Assembly: GCA_964627935.1 (NCBI GenBank)
Contig: CAZVLB010000009.1
Span: forward strand, 62,001 to 126,000
DNA from: JAABVY01 sp964627935
GTDB taxonomy: Bacteria > Zixibacteria > MSB-5A5 > JAABVY01
Direction of reading: 5' to 3'
DNA length: 64,000 nucleotides
This document shows, in pieces, positions 18,579 to 27,323 of this stretch (positions within the stretch are counted from its first letter, which is position 1; each line of letters begins with the position of its first letter). Made by a program: the position numbers and the translations under genes. Under the pieces are notes generated by a model. It worked only from the letters and a program-made list of their open reading frames with translations. It searched no databases and had not been told where the DNA came from.

Positions 18579-20036
18579 ATGATGAGATCTATTTTATTAA
18601 AAATGGGGTTGTTGCTGTTTTTAATCCAGGGTCTTCAGGCAGAAACGATATCTCTTGAAAACTTTCTGGAAGATATCCAACGTGATCATCCCCTTTTCAA
18701 AAGTGAATCATTAACCCCGGAAATCGAGCGTGTGAACCGTGAAAGGCTCCTGGCGGCCAAAGACTGGTTTGTCAATTCCAGCCTGGCCTACGCATATTCG
18801 AAGCTGATTGAACGCGGGCCGTTTACACCGGATGAAACAGATAACCTGAGCTTAAGCGGCAATGCGCAAAGGTCACTCTGGTCCACGGGAGGTGATCTAT
18901 CGATGGGGCTAACTATGAGCCTGACAGATCAGGAACTACCCGGCATTACTGTCCCCGGCCCGGATGGTCCGCAAAGTATCGATGTTGGCCCGGGCAGGTT
19001 GTATGAAAACCGTCTGACCGTAAACTATACTCATCCATTCTGGCGCAATTCGGGAGGATTGCTGACCCGTCTGGATTATGAAGCCTCGGAATATACTGTC
19101 GATGCGTCCCAAATTCAGGCTCTTGAAAACAAGGAGAAATACCTGCTTTCGGTGGGGCAGAAATTTCTGGACTGGGTGCTTCTGGAAGAAAGAAAAAATA
19201 TTGCCGAAGAGCGCCTGCAATTGGCTAAGGATCAGCTCGAATATGTGCGCGAAAAACGAGAGGCAAATCTCGTCGACCAGGTTGATCTGTTGCGCTCTGA
19301 GGATGCGGTCCGCTCCGCCCGCCAGGGTATGGTGCTCCTGGAATCGCAGATAAAAGCAAAAAAAGCAGAACTGGCTGTATTGGCCTCCGATGAAAGCATC
19401 CGTGAAATGGATCCGGAATATGATCTTTTCGGACTGGTCGACCTGCCCGCGCCTGATGAGGCCCATGAAATGGTCGATATACGGTCACGATTGATTAAGA
19501 CGCTTGACTATAATCGCGAGCGGCTGGAATATGTACGTCGCGGATTTCTGGATTATGTTGATCCATCACTGGACCTCGGTCTTGGACTGGGGCTTAAGGG
19601 CGGTGATGAAACATTTTCCAATTCGCTTGAAATGATCAAACCCGATGTCAATATTTCGCTTAATTTCAGCCAGATGATCGGCTCTACCGGCGCAAATAAG
19701 GATATAGAGCGTACCGACCTGCAGATCAGCCAGCTCGATTTCCAGATCGAGAAATTAAAACTGGACCTGAAATCAACTCTCAGTAACTTGATTATCCAGA
19801 TGACAGAACTCGAACAGGTAATGGTTCTCAACATGGAGGAAATCGAGTCAGCTCAAAACAGGACTCTGGAGGAGCTGAAATTATATCAACAGGGGCGCAG
19901 TAACCTGACCTTTCTGATCCAGAGCCGTGACAATGTCCAGAATGCCCGCTTGACTTATGCTGAAAACGCCGCCAATTATCACAGGCTGTATTTGCAATAT
20001 CGTGAAGTGATGGATATTTTGCTGACCAGCAGATAA
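18579..20036 (+). CDS. TolC-family outer-membrane efflux protein
   Basis: Outer-membrane channel of a tripartite exporter. The 485-residue protein begins with a signal peptide (MMRSILLKMGLLLFLIQGLQA) and has long amphipathic helices in two related halves (about 190-270 and 400-480), with LNFSQMIGSTGANKDIER in the second half, all typical of outer-membrane efflux proteins. Two ATGs stand in tandem at 18579 and 18582; the second sits at better distance from GGAG at 18571. The next gene encodes an RND pump 20 nt downstream. No membrane-fusion (adaptor) gene lies between or beside them. Confidence 0.88.
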   Translation: MMRSILLKMGLLLFLIQGLQAETISLENFLEDIQRDHPLFKSESLTPEIERVNRERLLAAKDWFVNSSLAYAYSKLIERGPFTPDETDNLSLSGNAQRSLWSTGGDLSMGLTMSLTDQELPGITVPGPDGPQSIDVGPGRLYENRLTVNYTHPFWRNSGGLLTRLDYEASEYTVDASQIQALENKEKYLLSVGQKFLDWVLLEERKNIAEERLQLAKDQLEYVREKREANLVDQVDLLRSEDAVRSARQGMVLLESQIKAKKAELAVLASDESIREMDPEYDLFGLVDLPAPDEAHEMVDIRSRLIKTLDYNRERLEYVRRGFLDYVDPSLDLGLGLGLKGGDETFSNSLEMIKPDVNISLNFSQMIGSTGANKDIERTDLQISQLDFQIEKLKLDLKSTLSNLIIQMTELEQVMVLNMEEIESAQNRTLEELKLYQQGRSNLTFLIQSRDNVQNARLTYAENAANYHRLYLQYREVMDILLTSR

Positions 20037-20056
20037 ACTAAAGGGGAGCATAAGAC

Positions 20057-23000
20057 TTGAAAAACTTCTTCGCATTTTTTGCCAAACGCCATCTGCAAGC
20101 GATGCTCTTTACCATATTGGTTATTCTACTTGGTGTCGCTTCACTATTGCAGATCAAGCGGGATATTTTCCCCAAAGTTGATTTTGGAGAAGTTATCATC
20201 ACCACGATTTACCCCGGCGCATCGCCAGAGGATGTCGAGCTCAATGTCACCAATGAAATTGAAGATGAAATAAAAACAGTTTCCAATATAGATAAGATAA
20301 CATCTTACTCGATGGAGAACATTTCGGTTATTACAGTCAGTATCGATCTTGAAGTGGATGACAAGGATGAGGTGCGCTCGAATATCCGTGAGGCTGTCAA
20401 CCGGGTCACAAATCTTCCTCGGGAGGTTACCGAGGCTCCGCGCATTACCGAAATTGATAATGAAATCATACCGATTATCGAAGTTGGAGTATCTGGGGAT
20501 TTACCATATAGAGAATTGCGAGATGCCGCCAGGCTCTTTAGAAAAAAGCTGGAAAACGTTCCCGGTGTTTCCAGAGTTGAGGAGTTCTGGTACCTCGACC
20601 GTGAAGTCAGAATCGAAGTCGATCCGGACGCACTGGAGGAATACCAGATCTCATTGCAGGAAATCGCTGCCGCAATAGAACAGCGTAATATTCGCATGAG
20701 CGGGGGTACATTTGAGTCATATTCCAGCGAAAAGACACTGATGACGCTTTCCAAGTTCAAGACCCCGGAAGAAGCTGGTGAAGTGATTGTCCGTTCGACA
20801 TTCGGCGGCCCCATGGTTCGCGTCAAGAACCTTGCATCAATCGATGATGATTTCGAGGAACCGCGCATAATCAGCCGCATGAACGGCAAGCCCGCCATCA
20901 CGTTTCAGGTTTTAAAGAAAGGATCGGCTGATATTATCAGGACAGTTGATGCTATCAGGGATTTAATCGAGCGGGAAGAGGCGCAAATCTCTGAGTCGAT
21001 TGATATTCTCGTCGCCAATGATATCTCGACCTATGTGCGCAATCGATTTGGAGTGGTTCTGTCTAACGGTGCTATTGGATTGATCCTCGTGTTACTGATT
21101 CTGACAATTTTCCTTAACATACGTGCTGCTATGTGGGTGGCTCTGAGTATACCAGTAGTTATCCTGGGTGTGATCTTTTTACTGCCGGTTGCGGATGCCT
21201 ACCTTGATGTTTTATCGTTAACCGGCCTGATTCTGGTGATCGGTATTATCGTAGATGACGGAATTATAGTGGCTGAAAATATATTTAAACGGCGTGAAGA
21301 GGGGGCAGATCCTTTAGAGGCTGCTTCGGGCGGTTTCTTTGAGGTTTCCAAGCCTGTATTTACGACACTTTTAACAACATTTCTTGCCTTTGCACCGCTT
21401 TATTTCATGTCCGGTGTGGCCGGCGATTTCGTGGTTAGCATACCGCTGGTAATCAGCCTGGCTTTAATAGTTTCAGTGGGAGAATTGGTGATCGCCCTGC
21501 CCGCTCACCTGAGGCCGGGCCTGAAAAGGATTAAGCCGGATTCCAGCAAACCCAAAAAACATTGGTTTGACTGGGTAAAGGGGATTTTCAGCAGAGTTAT
21601 AAACCTGCTGCTAAAACTACGCTATCTTTTTCTTCTGTTCACCATACTACTTTTCGCAGCGTCAATCTGGTACGCCTTTACGCAGATGCAGATTATTCTG
21701 TTTCCAAAAAGCGCAGCAGATGTCTTTAGCATTTACGCCGAATTACCCATCGGAGCGTCACTGCAAAAGACTTCGGATGAGATGAAAAAGATTGAATCCA
21801 TTATAGCCAATTTACCGGATGAAGAAGTGGCCTCTTATACAACCAGAATCGGTTCTCATGGAGAACGTCATCCGGGTGAGAATGAAAACTGGGGGACCAT
21901 TGTGGTCAATCTAACCCCCTATTCCGAACGCACCAGAACGGCCGACGAAATTGTCGACAGCTTACGTCAATTGACTTCCAATCTTGAATCATTTGAGGAT
22001 GTCTCCTATACAATTGATGCCGGCGGACCGCCGGTTGGCAAGCCGATAACCCTGCGCATTATCGGCAATGTCGATAGTACACGACGTAAAATGACAGACT
22101 CCATTATTGCCTATCTGGAGACCATCGAAGGCGTTAAAGACATAAACCGCAACGACAAGAGTGGCAAAACGCAGGTTCAACTGGATATTGACTATACGGC
22201 CCTCTCGCGGCTTGGCTTGAATGTAGCCAGCGTGGCTCGCACCGTTAGAATAGCCTATGATGGTGAGGAGGTTACAAGCGTCAGGTATGGAGAGGAAGAT
22301 GTTGATTTCAGACTTATTCTGGAGGAAAGCGCCCGCACTGATATGAGTTATCTTTCCGAGCTATTAATCCCGAATGCCCAGGGACGGCTGATCCGGCTGG
22401 CCGATGTCGCTGATTTCAGCTCATCAGCAGGCCCAATGAGCTACTATCATTATGATCGCGAAAGAACAACCATAGTTACCTCGGACCTCGACACTGATAA
22501 ATACAGTCCCATACAAGTCACCAATATGGTGCTGGATCATTTTAACCTTGATAAAGACTGGCAGGGTATGCGCATTGTTGTCGGCGGAGAGGCAGAGGAA
22601 ACCCAGGAATCATTTCGTAGTCTGTTTATCGCCTTTGGAATCGCAGTAGTGGCAATTTTCTTTGTATTGATACTTCTTTTTAATTCGGTAACGCAGCCAA
22701 TCGCAGTTATGATAGCAATTCCTTTCGGAATAATATCGGTCATCATTGCCTTTGCAATTCATAACGAGCCGATAGGATTTATGGCCATGATGGGGCTGGT
22801 TGGATTGAGCGGTGTGGTTGTCAATGATTCGTTGGTGCTGGTCAACCATATCAATAAACTGCGCGAAAAGATGAAGGATGTCCCGATTCGTGAAATTGTC
22901 GCCCAGGGTACCACAGACAGGCTTCGGGCAGTTATTATGACAACCACAACAACAGTAGCGGGATTACTGCCATTGGCCTATGGCCTGGGCGGTTCTGACC

Positions 23001-23140
23001 CGTTTATCGCACCCATGGCGCTGGCAATGGGCTACGGTTTGTTGTTTGCGACACCGTTGACCCTGGTGCTTGTTCCGAGCCTGTATCTGATTCGCACCGA
23101 TATAATTAGCATCTTAAAGAGAATCTTTCGAAGAAACTGA
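20057..23140 (+). CDS. RND-family efflux transporter (AcrB/HAE1-like)
   Basis: Inner-membrane proton-driven pump, 1027 residues. It has a first transmembrane helix (LFTILVILLGVASLLQI), the DIFPKVDFGEVIITTIYPGA start of the porter domain, and two sets of membrane helices (about 330-540 and 850-1010). The proton-relay motif VDDGIIVAEN in TM4 keeps the paired aspartates. In the TM10 region GVVVNDSLVLVNHI takes the place of the usual Lys-containing helix. The start is a TTG at 20057 after AAGGGGAG; the N-terminus fits the family. Partner is the upstream TolC-like protein. Substrate is unknown and no adaptor is encoded nearby. Confidence 0.92.
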   Translation: MKNFFAFFAKRHLQAMLFTILVILLGVASLLQIKRDIFPKVDFGEVIITTIYPGASPEDVELNVTNEIEDEIKTVSNIDKITSYSMENISVITVSIDLEVDDKDEVRSNIREAVNRVTNLPREVTEAPRITEIDNEIIPIIEVGVSGDLPYRELRDAARLFRKKLENVPGVSRVEEFWYLDREVRIEVDPDALEEYQISLQEIAAAIEQRNIRMSGGTFESYSSEKTLMTLSKFKTPEEAGEVIVRSTFGGPMVRVKNLASIDDDFEEPRIISRMNGKPAITFQVLKKGSADIIRTVDAIRDLIEREEAQISESIDILVANDISTYVRNRFGVVLSNGAIGLILVLLILTIFLNIRAAMWVALSIPVVILGVIFLLPVADAYLDVLSLTGLILVIGIIVDDGIIVAENIFKRREEGADPLEAASGGFFEVSKPVFTTLLTTFLAFAPLYFMSGVAGDFVVSIPLVISLALIVSVGELVIALPAHLRPGLKRIKPDSSKPKKHWFDWVKGIFSRVINLLLKLRYLFLLFTILLFAASIWYAFTQMQIILFPKSAADVFSIYAELPIGASLQKTSDEMKKIESIIANLPDEEVASYTTRIGSHGERHPGENENWGTIVVNLTPYSERTRTADEIVDSLRQLTSNLESFEDVSYTIDAGGPPVGKPITLRIIGNVDSTRRKMTDSIIAYLETIEGVKDINRNDKSGKTQVQLDIDYTALSRLGLNVASVARTVRIAYDGEEVTSVRYGEEDVDFRLILEESARTDMSYLSELLIPNAQGRLIRLADVADFSSSAGPMSYYHYDRERTTIVTSDLDTDKYSPIQVTNMVLDHFNLDKDWQGMRIVVGGEAEETQESFRSLFIAFGIAVVAIFFVLILLFNSVTQPIAVMIAIPFGIISVIIAFAIHNEPIGFMAMMGLVGLSGVVVNDSLVLVNHINKLREKMKDVPIREIVAQGTTDRLRAVIMTTTTTVAGLLPLAYGLGGSDPFIAPMALAMGYGLLFATPLTLVLVPSLYLIRTDIISILKRIFRRN

Positions 23141-23149
23141 TCCGCATTT

Positions 23150-23195
23150 ATAGCGTACTTTTTATACGCAATACTTAGACGATCAACTCGTATTG
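23150..23195. repeat. Intergenic hairpin element, copy A
   Basis: Begins 10 nt after the RND stop. It contains the hairpin GCGTA/TACGC (23153-23157 and 23165-23169, 7-nt loop), then ACTTA, 7 nt, and AACTCGTATTG. A related copy lies at 31668-31717. By hand alignment 32 of 41 positions match (23155-23195 against 31677-31717), and one stem pair differs as G-C here and A-T there. Function unknown; could be a 3' processing or termination element, a small mobile repeat, or a shared regulatory site for the dodecin and BON genes downstream. Confidence 0.6.
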
Positions 23196-23255
23196 CCCAT
23201 CCATCAAATTATTTCGACATTAAAGACTAAATGAGTCAATAATTTGGCCACATCT

Positions 23256-23272
23256 GATATCCAATGGATATC
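23256..23272. promoter_or_regulatory. Perfect palindrome GATATCC-AAT-GGATATC upstream of dodecin
   Basis: Two perfect 7-bp arms around a 3-bp centre, 24 nt before the dodecin start codon and just ahead of its ribosome site. A second small dyad, GACT-N5-AGTC, lies at 23225-23237. Either may be an operator; the regulator is not identified. Confidence 0.4.
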
Positions 23273-23296
23273 TGAATAATGAAAGGACGGGTGTTT

Positions 23297-23500
23297 ATGT
23301 CAGTAGTCAAGGTAATCGAAGTTTTGGCGGAATCCGACAAGAGCTGGGAGGATGCGGCCAAGCAGGCAATCGAGGAAGCCTCCAAGTCGGTACGTAATAT
23401 TCAGTCTGTTTATATCAAGGATATGCAAGCCATCGTAAACGGCAATCAGATCAAGAAGTACAGACTGAACACAAAAATCTCCTTTTTGGTCGGTGACTGA
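23297..23500 (+). CDS. Dodecin family protein
   Basis: Small flavin- (or CoA-) binding protein that assembles as a hollow dodecamer. The 67 residues from ATG 23297 read MSVVKVIEVLAESDKSWED, with ASKSVRNIQSVYIKDM and KYRLNTKISFLVGD, which fit the dodecin beta-alpha-beta-beta fold. The first possible ATG (23279) overlaps what is clearly the Shine-Dalgarno AAAGGA, so I chose 23297. It stands alone, followed by a terminator at 23528-23554. Dodecins often occur with stress proteins. Confidence 0.92.
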   Translation: MSVVKVIEVLAESDKSWEDAAKQAIEEASKSVRNIQSVYIKDMQAIVNGNQIKKYRLNTKISFLVGD

Positions 23501-23527
23501 TAGAAATTATCGACTTTTCGAAATTAC

Positions 23528-23554
23528 AGGGAATCCGTTAGAACCGGATTCCCT
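23528..23554 (+). terminator. Intrinsic-type terminator after dodecin
   Basis: A perfect 10-bp stem AGGGAATCCG/CGGATTCCCT with a 7-nt loop, followed by the pyrimidine-rich stretch TCTCATCTTCATT. The U-tract is weak but the hairpin is strong and well placed between dodecin and the ATPase operon. Confidence 0.7.
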
Positions 23555-23604
23555 TCTCATCTTCATTGAAACAGCGCACAAATATCACTTGAGAAGTTAA
23601 AAAT

Positions 23605-25086
23605 ATGCCCGAAAACAATGGTTCAGACAATATTAATATCGGGCGGGTTGTGTCTGTCCGCGGAAGTGTTGTGGACATCCGTTTCGAGAAGCGTCTGCCC
23701 TCGATGTTCAATCTCCTGAAAACCGGTGATGATAAACAAGTCTATACGGAAGTCATTACGATGCTGGATTCAAAGACAGTGCGGACGATTGCATTGACTC
23801 CCACCGGCGGATTGGGACGAGGCTCCGAGGCAATAGATACCGGTGGACCCATCAAAGTAGGAGTGGGTGAAAACACTAAGGGCAGGTTGTTCAATGTTTT
23901 CGGCAACCCCATTGACCGCAAAGACACACCGGAATTCGCAGAGTACAGATCGATTCATCAAAAACCGGTACCGCTTTCCGACCGCGATACGACCTCGGAG
24001 ATATTCAAAACAGGTATCAAGGCAATCGATATACTGGCTCCGCTGGAAAAAGGCGGCAAAGCCGGCATGTTCGGCGGTGCCGGTGTGGGCAAAACAGTGC
24101 TGATTATGGAGATGATTCACAATATGGTGGGCGAATATGAAGGTGTCAGCGTCTTTTGCGGAATCGGCGAAAGGGTTCGCGAGGCGGAAGAGCTCTATCG
24201 CGAAATGAAGGAAAGCGGAGTTCTGGACAATACTTTGATGGTATTCGGGCAGATGAATGAACAGCCCGGCGCAAGATTTCGGGTAGGCCATTCTGCGCTG
24301 ACTATGGCTGAGTATTTTCGAGATGAAATGAAGCAGGATGTGCTCCTTCTGATCGATAACATTTTCCGGTTCATACAGGCCGGTGCCGAGGTGTCGGGCC
24401 TGATGGGCCGTTTGCCTTCGCGTGTCGGTTATCAGCCCACGCTTTCCACGGAACTGGCCGAACTGGAAGAGCGAATCTGCAATACCAGATCAGGCGCGAT
24501 AACCTCGATACAGGCTGTTTATGTACCGGCCGATGATTTTACCGATCCGGCCGCGGTACATACATTCAATCATCTCTCGGCTTCGATCGTCCTGTCGCGA
24601 AAGCGGGCCAGCCAGGGCCTCTATCCGGCCATCGATCCATTGCAATCATATTCAAAAATGCTTACGCCTCATGTTGTCGGGCAGGATCATTACAATATCG
24701 CTCGTGAAATCAGGCGCACATTGGCGGAATACGAGGACCTGAAAGATATTATTGCCATGCTGGGCATGGAGGAATTGTCGCAGGAAGATCAGAAAACAGT
24801 TCGCAGGGCGCGAAAACTGGAAAGATACCTGACCCAGCCGTTTTTCGTAACAGAGCAATTTACCGGAAAAAAAGGACGCATTGTTGAGCTTGAAGACGGC
24901 CTGGAAGGCTGCCGCAAAATTCTAAATGATCAGTTCCCGGATAGGGATGAAGGTGATTTCTATATGATCGGATCAATAGATGAAGTCAGTTCCGAAAGCG
25001 CTGAAGAAGAAAAAGAAGAAGAAGAAGGAAAAGATGAAGAAGAAGAAAAGCAAGCTGAAGATCAAAAATCTTCAAAAGCTGAATAG
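23605..25086 (+). CDS. atpD: N-type (alternate) F1Fo ATPase beta subunit AtpD
   Basis: Catalytic beta subunit. The 493-residue protein has the P-loop GGAGVGKTVLIMEMIHN, GERVREAEELYREM (Walker-B region DVLLLIDNIFRF further on), and SALTMAEYFRDEMKQD. Its similarity is to the alternate N-ATPase beta subunit, and the gene leads the operon, as in all N-ATPases. About 30 C-terminal residues are a low-complexity Glu/Lys tail (from roughly residue 463) beyond the usual end of the fold. The operon lacks a delta subunit gene and includes AtpQ and AtpR, the marks of this ATPase class. Confidence 0.95.
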   Translation: MPENNGSDNINIGRVVSVRGSVVDIRFEKRLPSMFNLLKTGDDKQVYTEVITMLDSKTVRTIALTPTGGLGRGSEAIDTGGPIKVGVGENTKGRLFNVFGNPIDRKDTPEFAEYRSIHQKPVPLSDRDTTSEIFKTGIKAIDILAPLEKGGKAGMFGGAGVGKTVLIMEMIHNMVGEYEGVSVFCGIGERVREAEELYREMKESGVLDNTLMVFGQMNEQPGARFRVGHSALTMAEYFRDEMKQDVLLLIDNIFRFIQAGAEVSGLMGRLPSRVGYQPTLSTELAELEERICNTRSGAITSIQAVYVPADDFTDPAAVHTFNHLSASIVLSRKRASQGLYPAIDPLQSYSKMLTPHVVGQDHYNIAREIRRTLAEYEDLKDIIAMLGMEELSQEDQKTVRRARKLERYLTQPFFVTEQFTGKKGRIVELEDGLEGCRKILNDQFPDRDEGDFYMIGSIDEVSSESAEEEKEEEEGKDEEEEKQAEDQKSSKAE

Positions 25087-25109
25087 GACAAAAAATATAG
25101 AGTGATCAA

Positions 25110-25502
25110 ATGAGATTAAAAGTCATGCTGCCGACACAGATTCTGGTGAATGAAAGGGTTGACCGCATCAATGCGGAAACGATGCGCGGATCGCGTGGTA
25201 TTCTGCCCAACCATATAGATTTCGTGGCCCCGCTCATGCCCGGAATACTGGTATACGTAAAGAATGAAAAGGAAATATTTCTGGCAGTTGACCGGGGAGT
25301 ACTGGTCAAGCAGGGCGATATGGTGCATGTCTCAGTGCGCAATGCGGTTCGTGGCGAAGAACTGGGGCGTTTGCAGCAGATTATAGATGAGCAGTTCAAG
25401 CAACTGGATGAAAGGGAACGTAAAGCGCGATCATCGATGGCAATGCTTGAGGCAGGCATAATCAGGAAATTCAATCAGCAGGAACAGGCTGCCAATGAAT
25501 AA
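25110..25502 (+). CDS. atpC: N-ATPase epsilon subunit AtpC
   Basis: A 130-residue epsilon-type subunit linking the rotor to F1. It opens MRLKVMLPTQILVNERVDRI, followed by GSRGILPNHIDFVAPLMPGIL of the beta-sandwich and an alpha-helical C-terminus (QIIDEQFKQLDERERKARSSM). Length fits the family. It is the second gene, as in the standard N-ATPase order, and its stop overlaps atpQ by 8 nt. Confidence 0.93.
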   Translation: MRLKVMLPTQILVNERVDRINAETMRGSRGILPNHIDFVAPLMPGILVYVKNEKEIFLAVDRGVLVKQGDMVHVSVRNAVRGEELGRLQQIIDEQFKQLDERERKARSSMAMLEAGIIRKFNQQEQAANE

Positions 25503-25800
25503 AAAGCCCGAAGCAGATAACGACAAAGGATTTTCCGCCAAAATTGGAAAAAAAGAGGAGCGCAAAATCAAGGCTCGTCGTGAACGGGATAAACAGAGCC
25601 TGTGGTTTGGCCTGGGCATGTTTGGCATGGTCGGCTGGTCGGTGGCGATACCGACCCTGATCTGCCTGGCAATCGGTATCTGGCTCGACACCAGCCGGGA
25701 GAGCGGTATATCCTGGACATTGACATTCCTTTTCATCGGCGTGGCCCTGGGTTCATTGAACGCCTGGTACTGGGTCAAAAGGGAAAGCAGACATGACTGA
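25495..25800 (+). CDS. atpQ: N-ATPase small membrane subunit AtpQ (AtpI/AtpZ-like)
   Basis: A 101-residue protein with a charged N-terminus (EERKIKARRERDKQ) and two transmembrane helices (LGMFGMVGWSVAIPTLICLAIGIWLD and TLTFLFIGVALGSLNAWYW). This is the plan of AtpQ, the AtpI/AtpZ-like protein unique in position to N-ATPase operons, thought to help assembly of the ring. It overlaps the preceding atpC and the following antiporter by 8 nt each. Confidence 0.88.
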   Translation: MNKKPEADNDKGFSAKIGKKEERKIKARRERDKQSLWFGLGMFGMVGWSVAIPTLICLAIGIWLDTSRESGISWTLTFLFIGVALGSLNAWYWVKRESRHD

Positions 25801-27019
25801 GGAAGTAATAAGTTATCCACTTATAGTCCTGATTATGGGCCTGTTGCTGGTGCTGATGATCTGCATAAAATCGGCCTTTCAGCATATCAGCATACCAGCC
25901 CTGGTCGGATTTATCGTGCTCGGATTTCTGGTCAGGCTATTCGATATGGAAACGCATATGTTAACCGCCAGCGCCTATGAAATCTTTGAATTCCTGGCTC
26001 ATGTGGGGATTTTTGTACTGCTGTTCAGGATCGGCCTTGAAAGCGATATTCGCGGACTTCTTCATCAGCTCAAAAGGGCAAGTTTTATCTGGATCGGTGG
26101 CGTGGCCATTAGCGCCATGATCGGTTACCTTGCGGCCTACTACCTGATCGACCTGGGTTTCATCCCCAGCCTGATAATCGCCTGCGCCATGACCGCTACC
26201 AGTGTGGGCGTGGCTGTGGGTGTCTGGAAGGAAGCCGATGCATTGAAATCGAAAAAGGGAGAGCTTCTGCTGGATGTGGCCGAGATGGATGATATCTCCG
26301 GCATAATAATCATGGTGATACTGTTTTCGATACTGCCGATATTGCGGCATGGAGGTGACGGCTCGATTGCGCTTCTGGCCGGAAAAGAAATGCTGATCAT
26401 TATAGGCAAGCTGATTCTTTTTGGCGGCCTGTGTGCTCTTTTTTCACTGTATCTGGAAAAGAAGGTGAGTCACTTCTTCAAAGGTCTGCCGTCATCACCA
26501 AATCCGATCCTGGTAATCACCGGCATCGGATTCATCCTGGCATCATTGGCCGGAATCCTGGGCTTTTCGATTGCCATCGGGGCCTTTTTTGCCGGACTGG
26601 CATTCAGCCGTGATCCCGAGTCGGTCAAGATAGATACATCTTTCGGTATGATATATGCCCTGTTCAGCCCATTCTTTTTTATCGGTGTGGGTATCAATAT
26701 AGCGCCGGAAAGCCTGGGTGCGGCAATAGTTCCCGGCACGATACTGGCCCTGGCTGCGATTGTCGGGAAATTGCTCGGCCATGGTTCACCGGCATTGGCT
26801 ACAGGTGGATGGGTTGGCGCGGCGATGATTGGTGTCAGCATGATTCCCCGTGCTGAGATAACCATGATAATTATGCAACGTGGATTGAAGCTGGGAGAGT
26901 GGGCAATATCATCACAAGTGTTTACATCCATGGTAATTGTCTCGGCCGTGACATGTATACTCGCGCCGATTGTTGTAAGAAATATGCTCAACAGGTGGCC
27001 TCAAAAGGAGGAGGCGTAA
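25793..27019 (+). CDS. CPA2-family cation/proton antiporter embedded in the N-ATPase operon
   Basis: A 408-residue membrane protein with about 12 hydrophobic segments. HISIPALVGFIVLGFLVRLFD and HVGIFVLLFRIGLESD are Kef/NhaS-like, and TATSVGVAVGVWKEADAL and LLLDVAEMDDISGIIIMV carry the central helix pair with the conserved Asp-Asp of this family. There is no C-terminal TrkA-N domain, unlike KefB/C. It begins inside atpQ (8-nt overlap) and ends 3 nt before atpR, so it is transcribed with the ATPase. The N-ATPase operons I know run atpQ-atpR directly. Likely role: exchange of Na+ (or K+) against H+, coupling the two ion gradients around the ATPase. The ion is inferred. Confidence 0.88.
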   Translation: MTEEVISYPLIVLIMGLLLVLMICIKSAFQHISIPALVGFIVLGFLVRLFDMETHMLTASAYEIFEFLAHVGIFVLLFRIGLESDIRGLLHQLKRASFIWIGGVAISAMIGYLAAYYLIDLGFIPSLIIACAMTATSVGVAVGVWKEADALKSKKGELLLDVAEMDDISGIIIMVILFSILPILRHGGDGSIALLAGKEMLIIIGKLILFGGLCALFSLYLEKKVSHFFKGLPSSPNPILVITGIGFILASLAGILGFSIAIGAFFAGLAFSRDPESVKIDTSFGMIYALFSPFFFIGVGINIAPESLGAAIVPGTILALAAIVGKLLGHGSPALATGGWVGAAMIGVSMIPRAEITMIIMQRGLKLGEWAISSQVFTSMVIVSAVTCILAPIVVRNMLNRWPQKEEA

Positions 27020-27022
27020 AGA

Positions 27023-27322
27023 ATGGATATTCTCTGGATTTTTGCAAGCTTTGCAATTGGCATGATTCTGGGCCTGTTCTTTTTCGGCGTGCTGTGGTTC
27101 ACAGTCAGGCATCTGCCGAATAGCCGTTATCCCGCGATTTTGTCCATATTCAGCCTCTTGATCAGGCTGGCGGTTGTTCTGGTCGTGTTCTATTTGATCG
27201 CAAAGGGCGGCCATTGGGAAAGACTCCTGGCCATGCTTCTGGGTATGGTTGCGACCAGATTTGTTTTGATCAGATTTCTGGGACCGCAAAGACTTAATCA
27301 AATGAATCCGAAGGAAAGCTGA
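27023..27322 (+). CDS. atpR: N-ATPase membrane subunit AtpR
   Basis: A 99-residue protein with three hydrophobic helices. The family motif appears as GLFFFGVLWFTVRHLPNSRYPAIL, then FSLLIRLAVVLVVFYLIAKGG and RLLAMLLGMVATRFVLIRFLG. The arginines in the second and third helices are kept; they are proposed to interact with the c-ring glutamate. AtpR is found only in N-ATPases. It follows the antiporter by 3 nt and precedes atpB by 1 nt. Confidence 0.92.
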   Translation: MDILWIFASFAIGMILGLFFFGVLWFTVRHLPNSRYPAILSIFSLLIRLAVVLVVFYLIAKGGHWERLLAMLLGMVATRFVLIRFLGPQRLNQMNPKES

Positions 27323-27323
27323 C

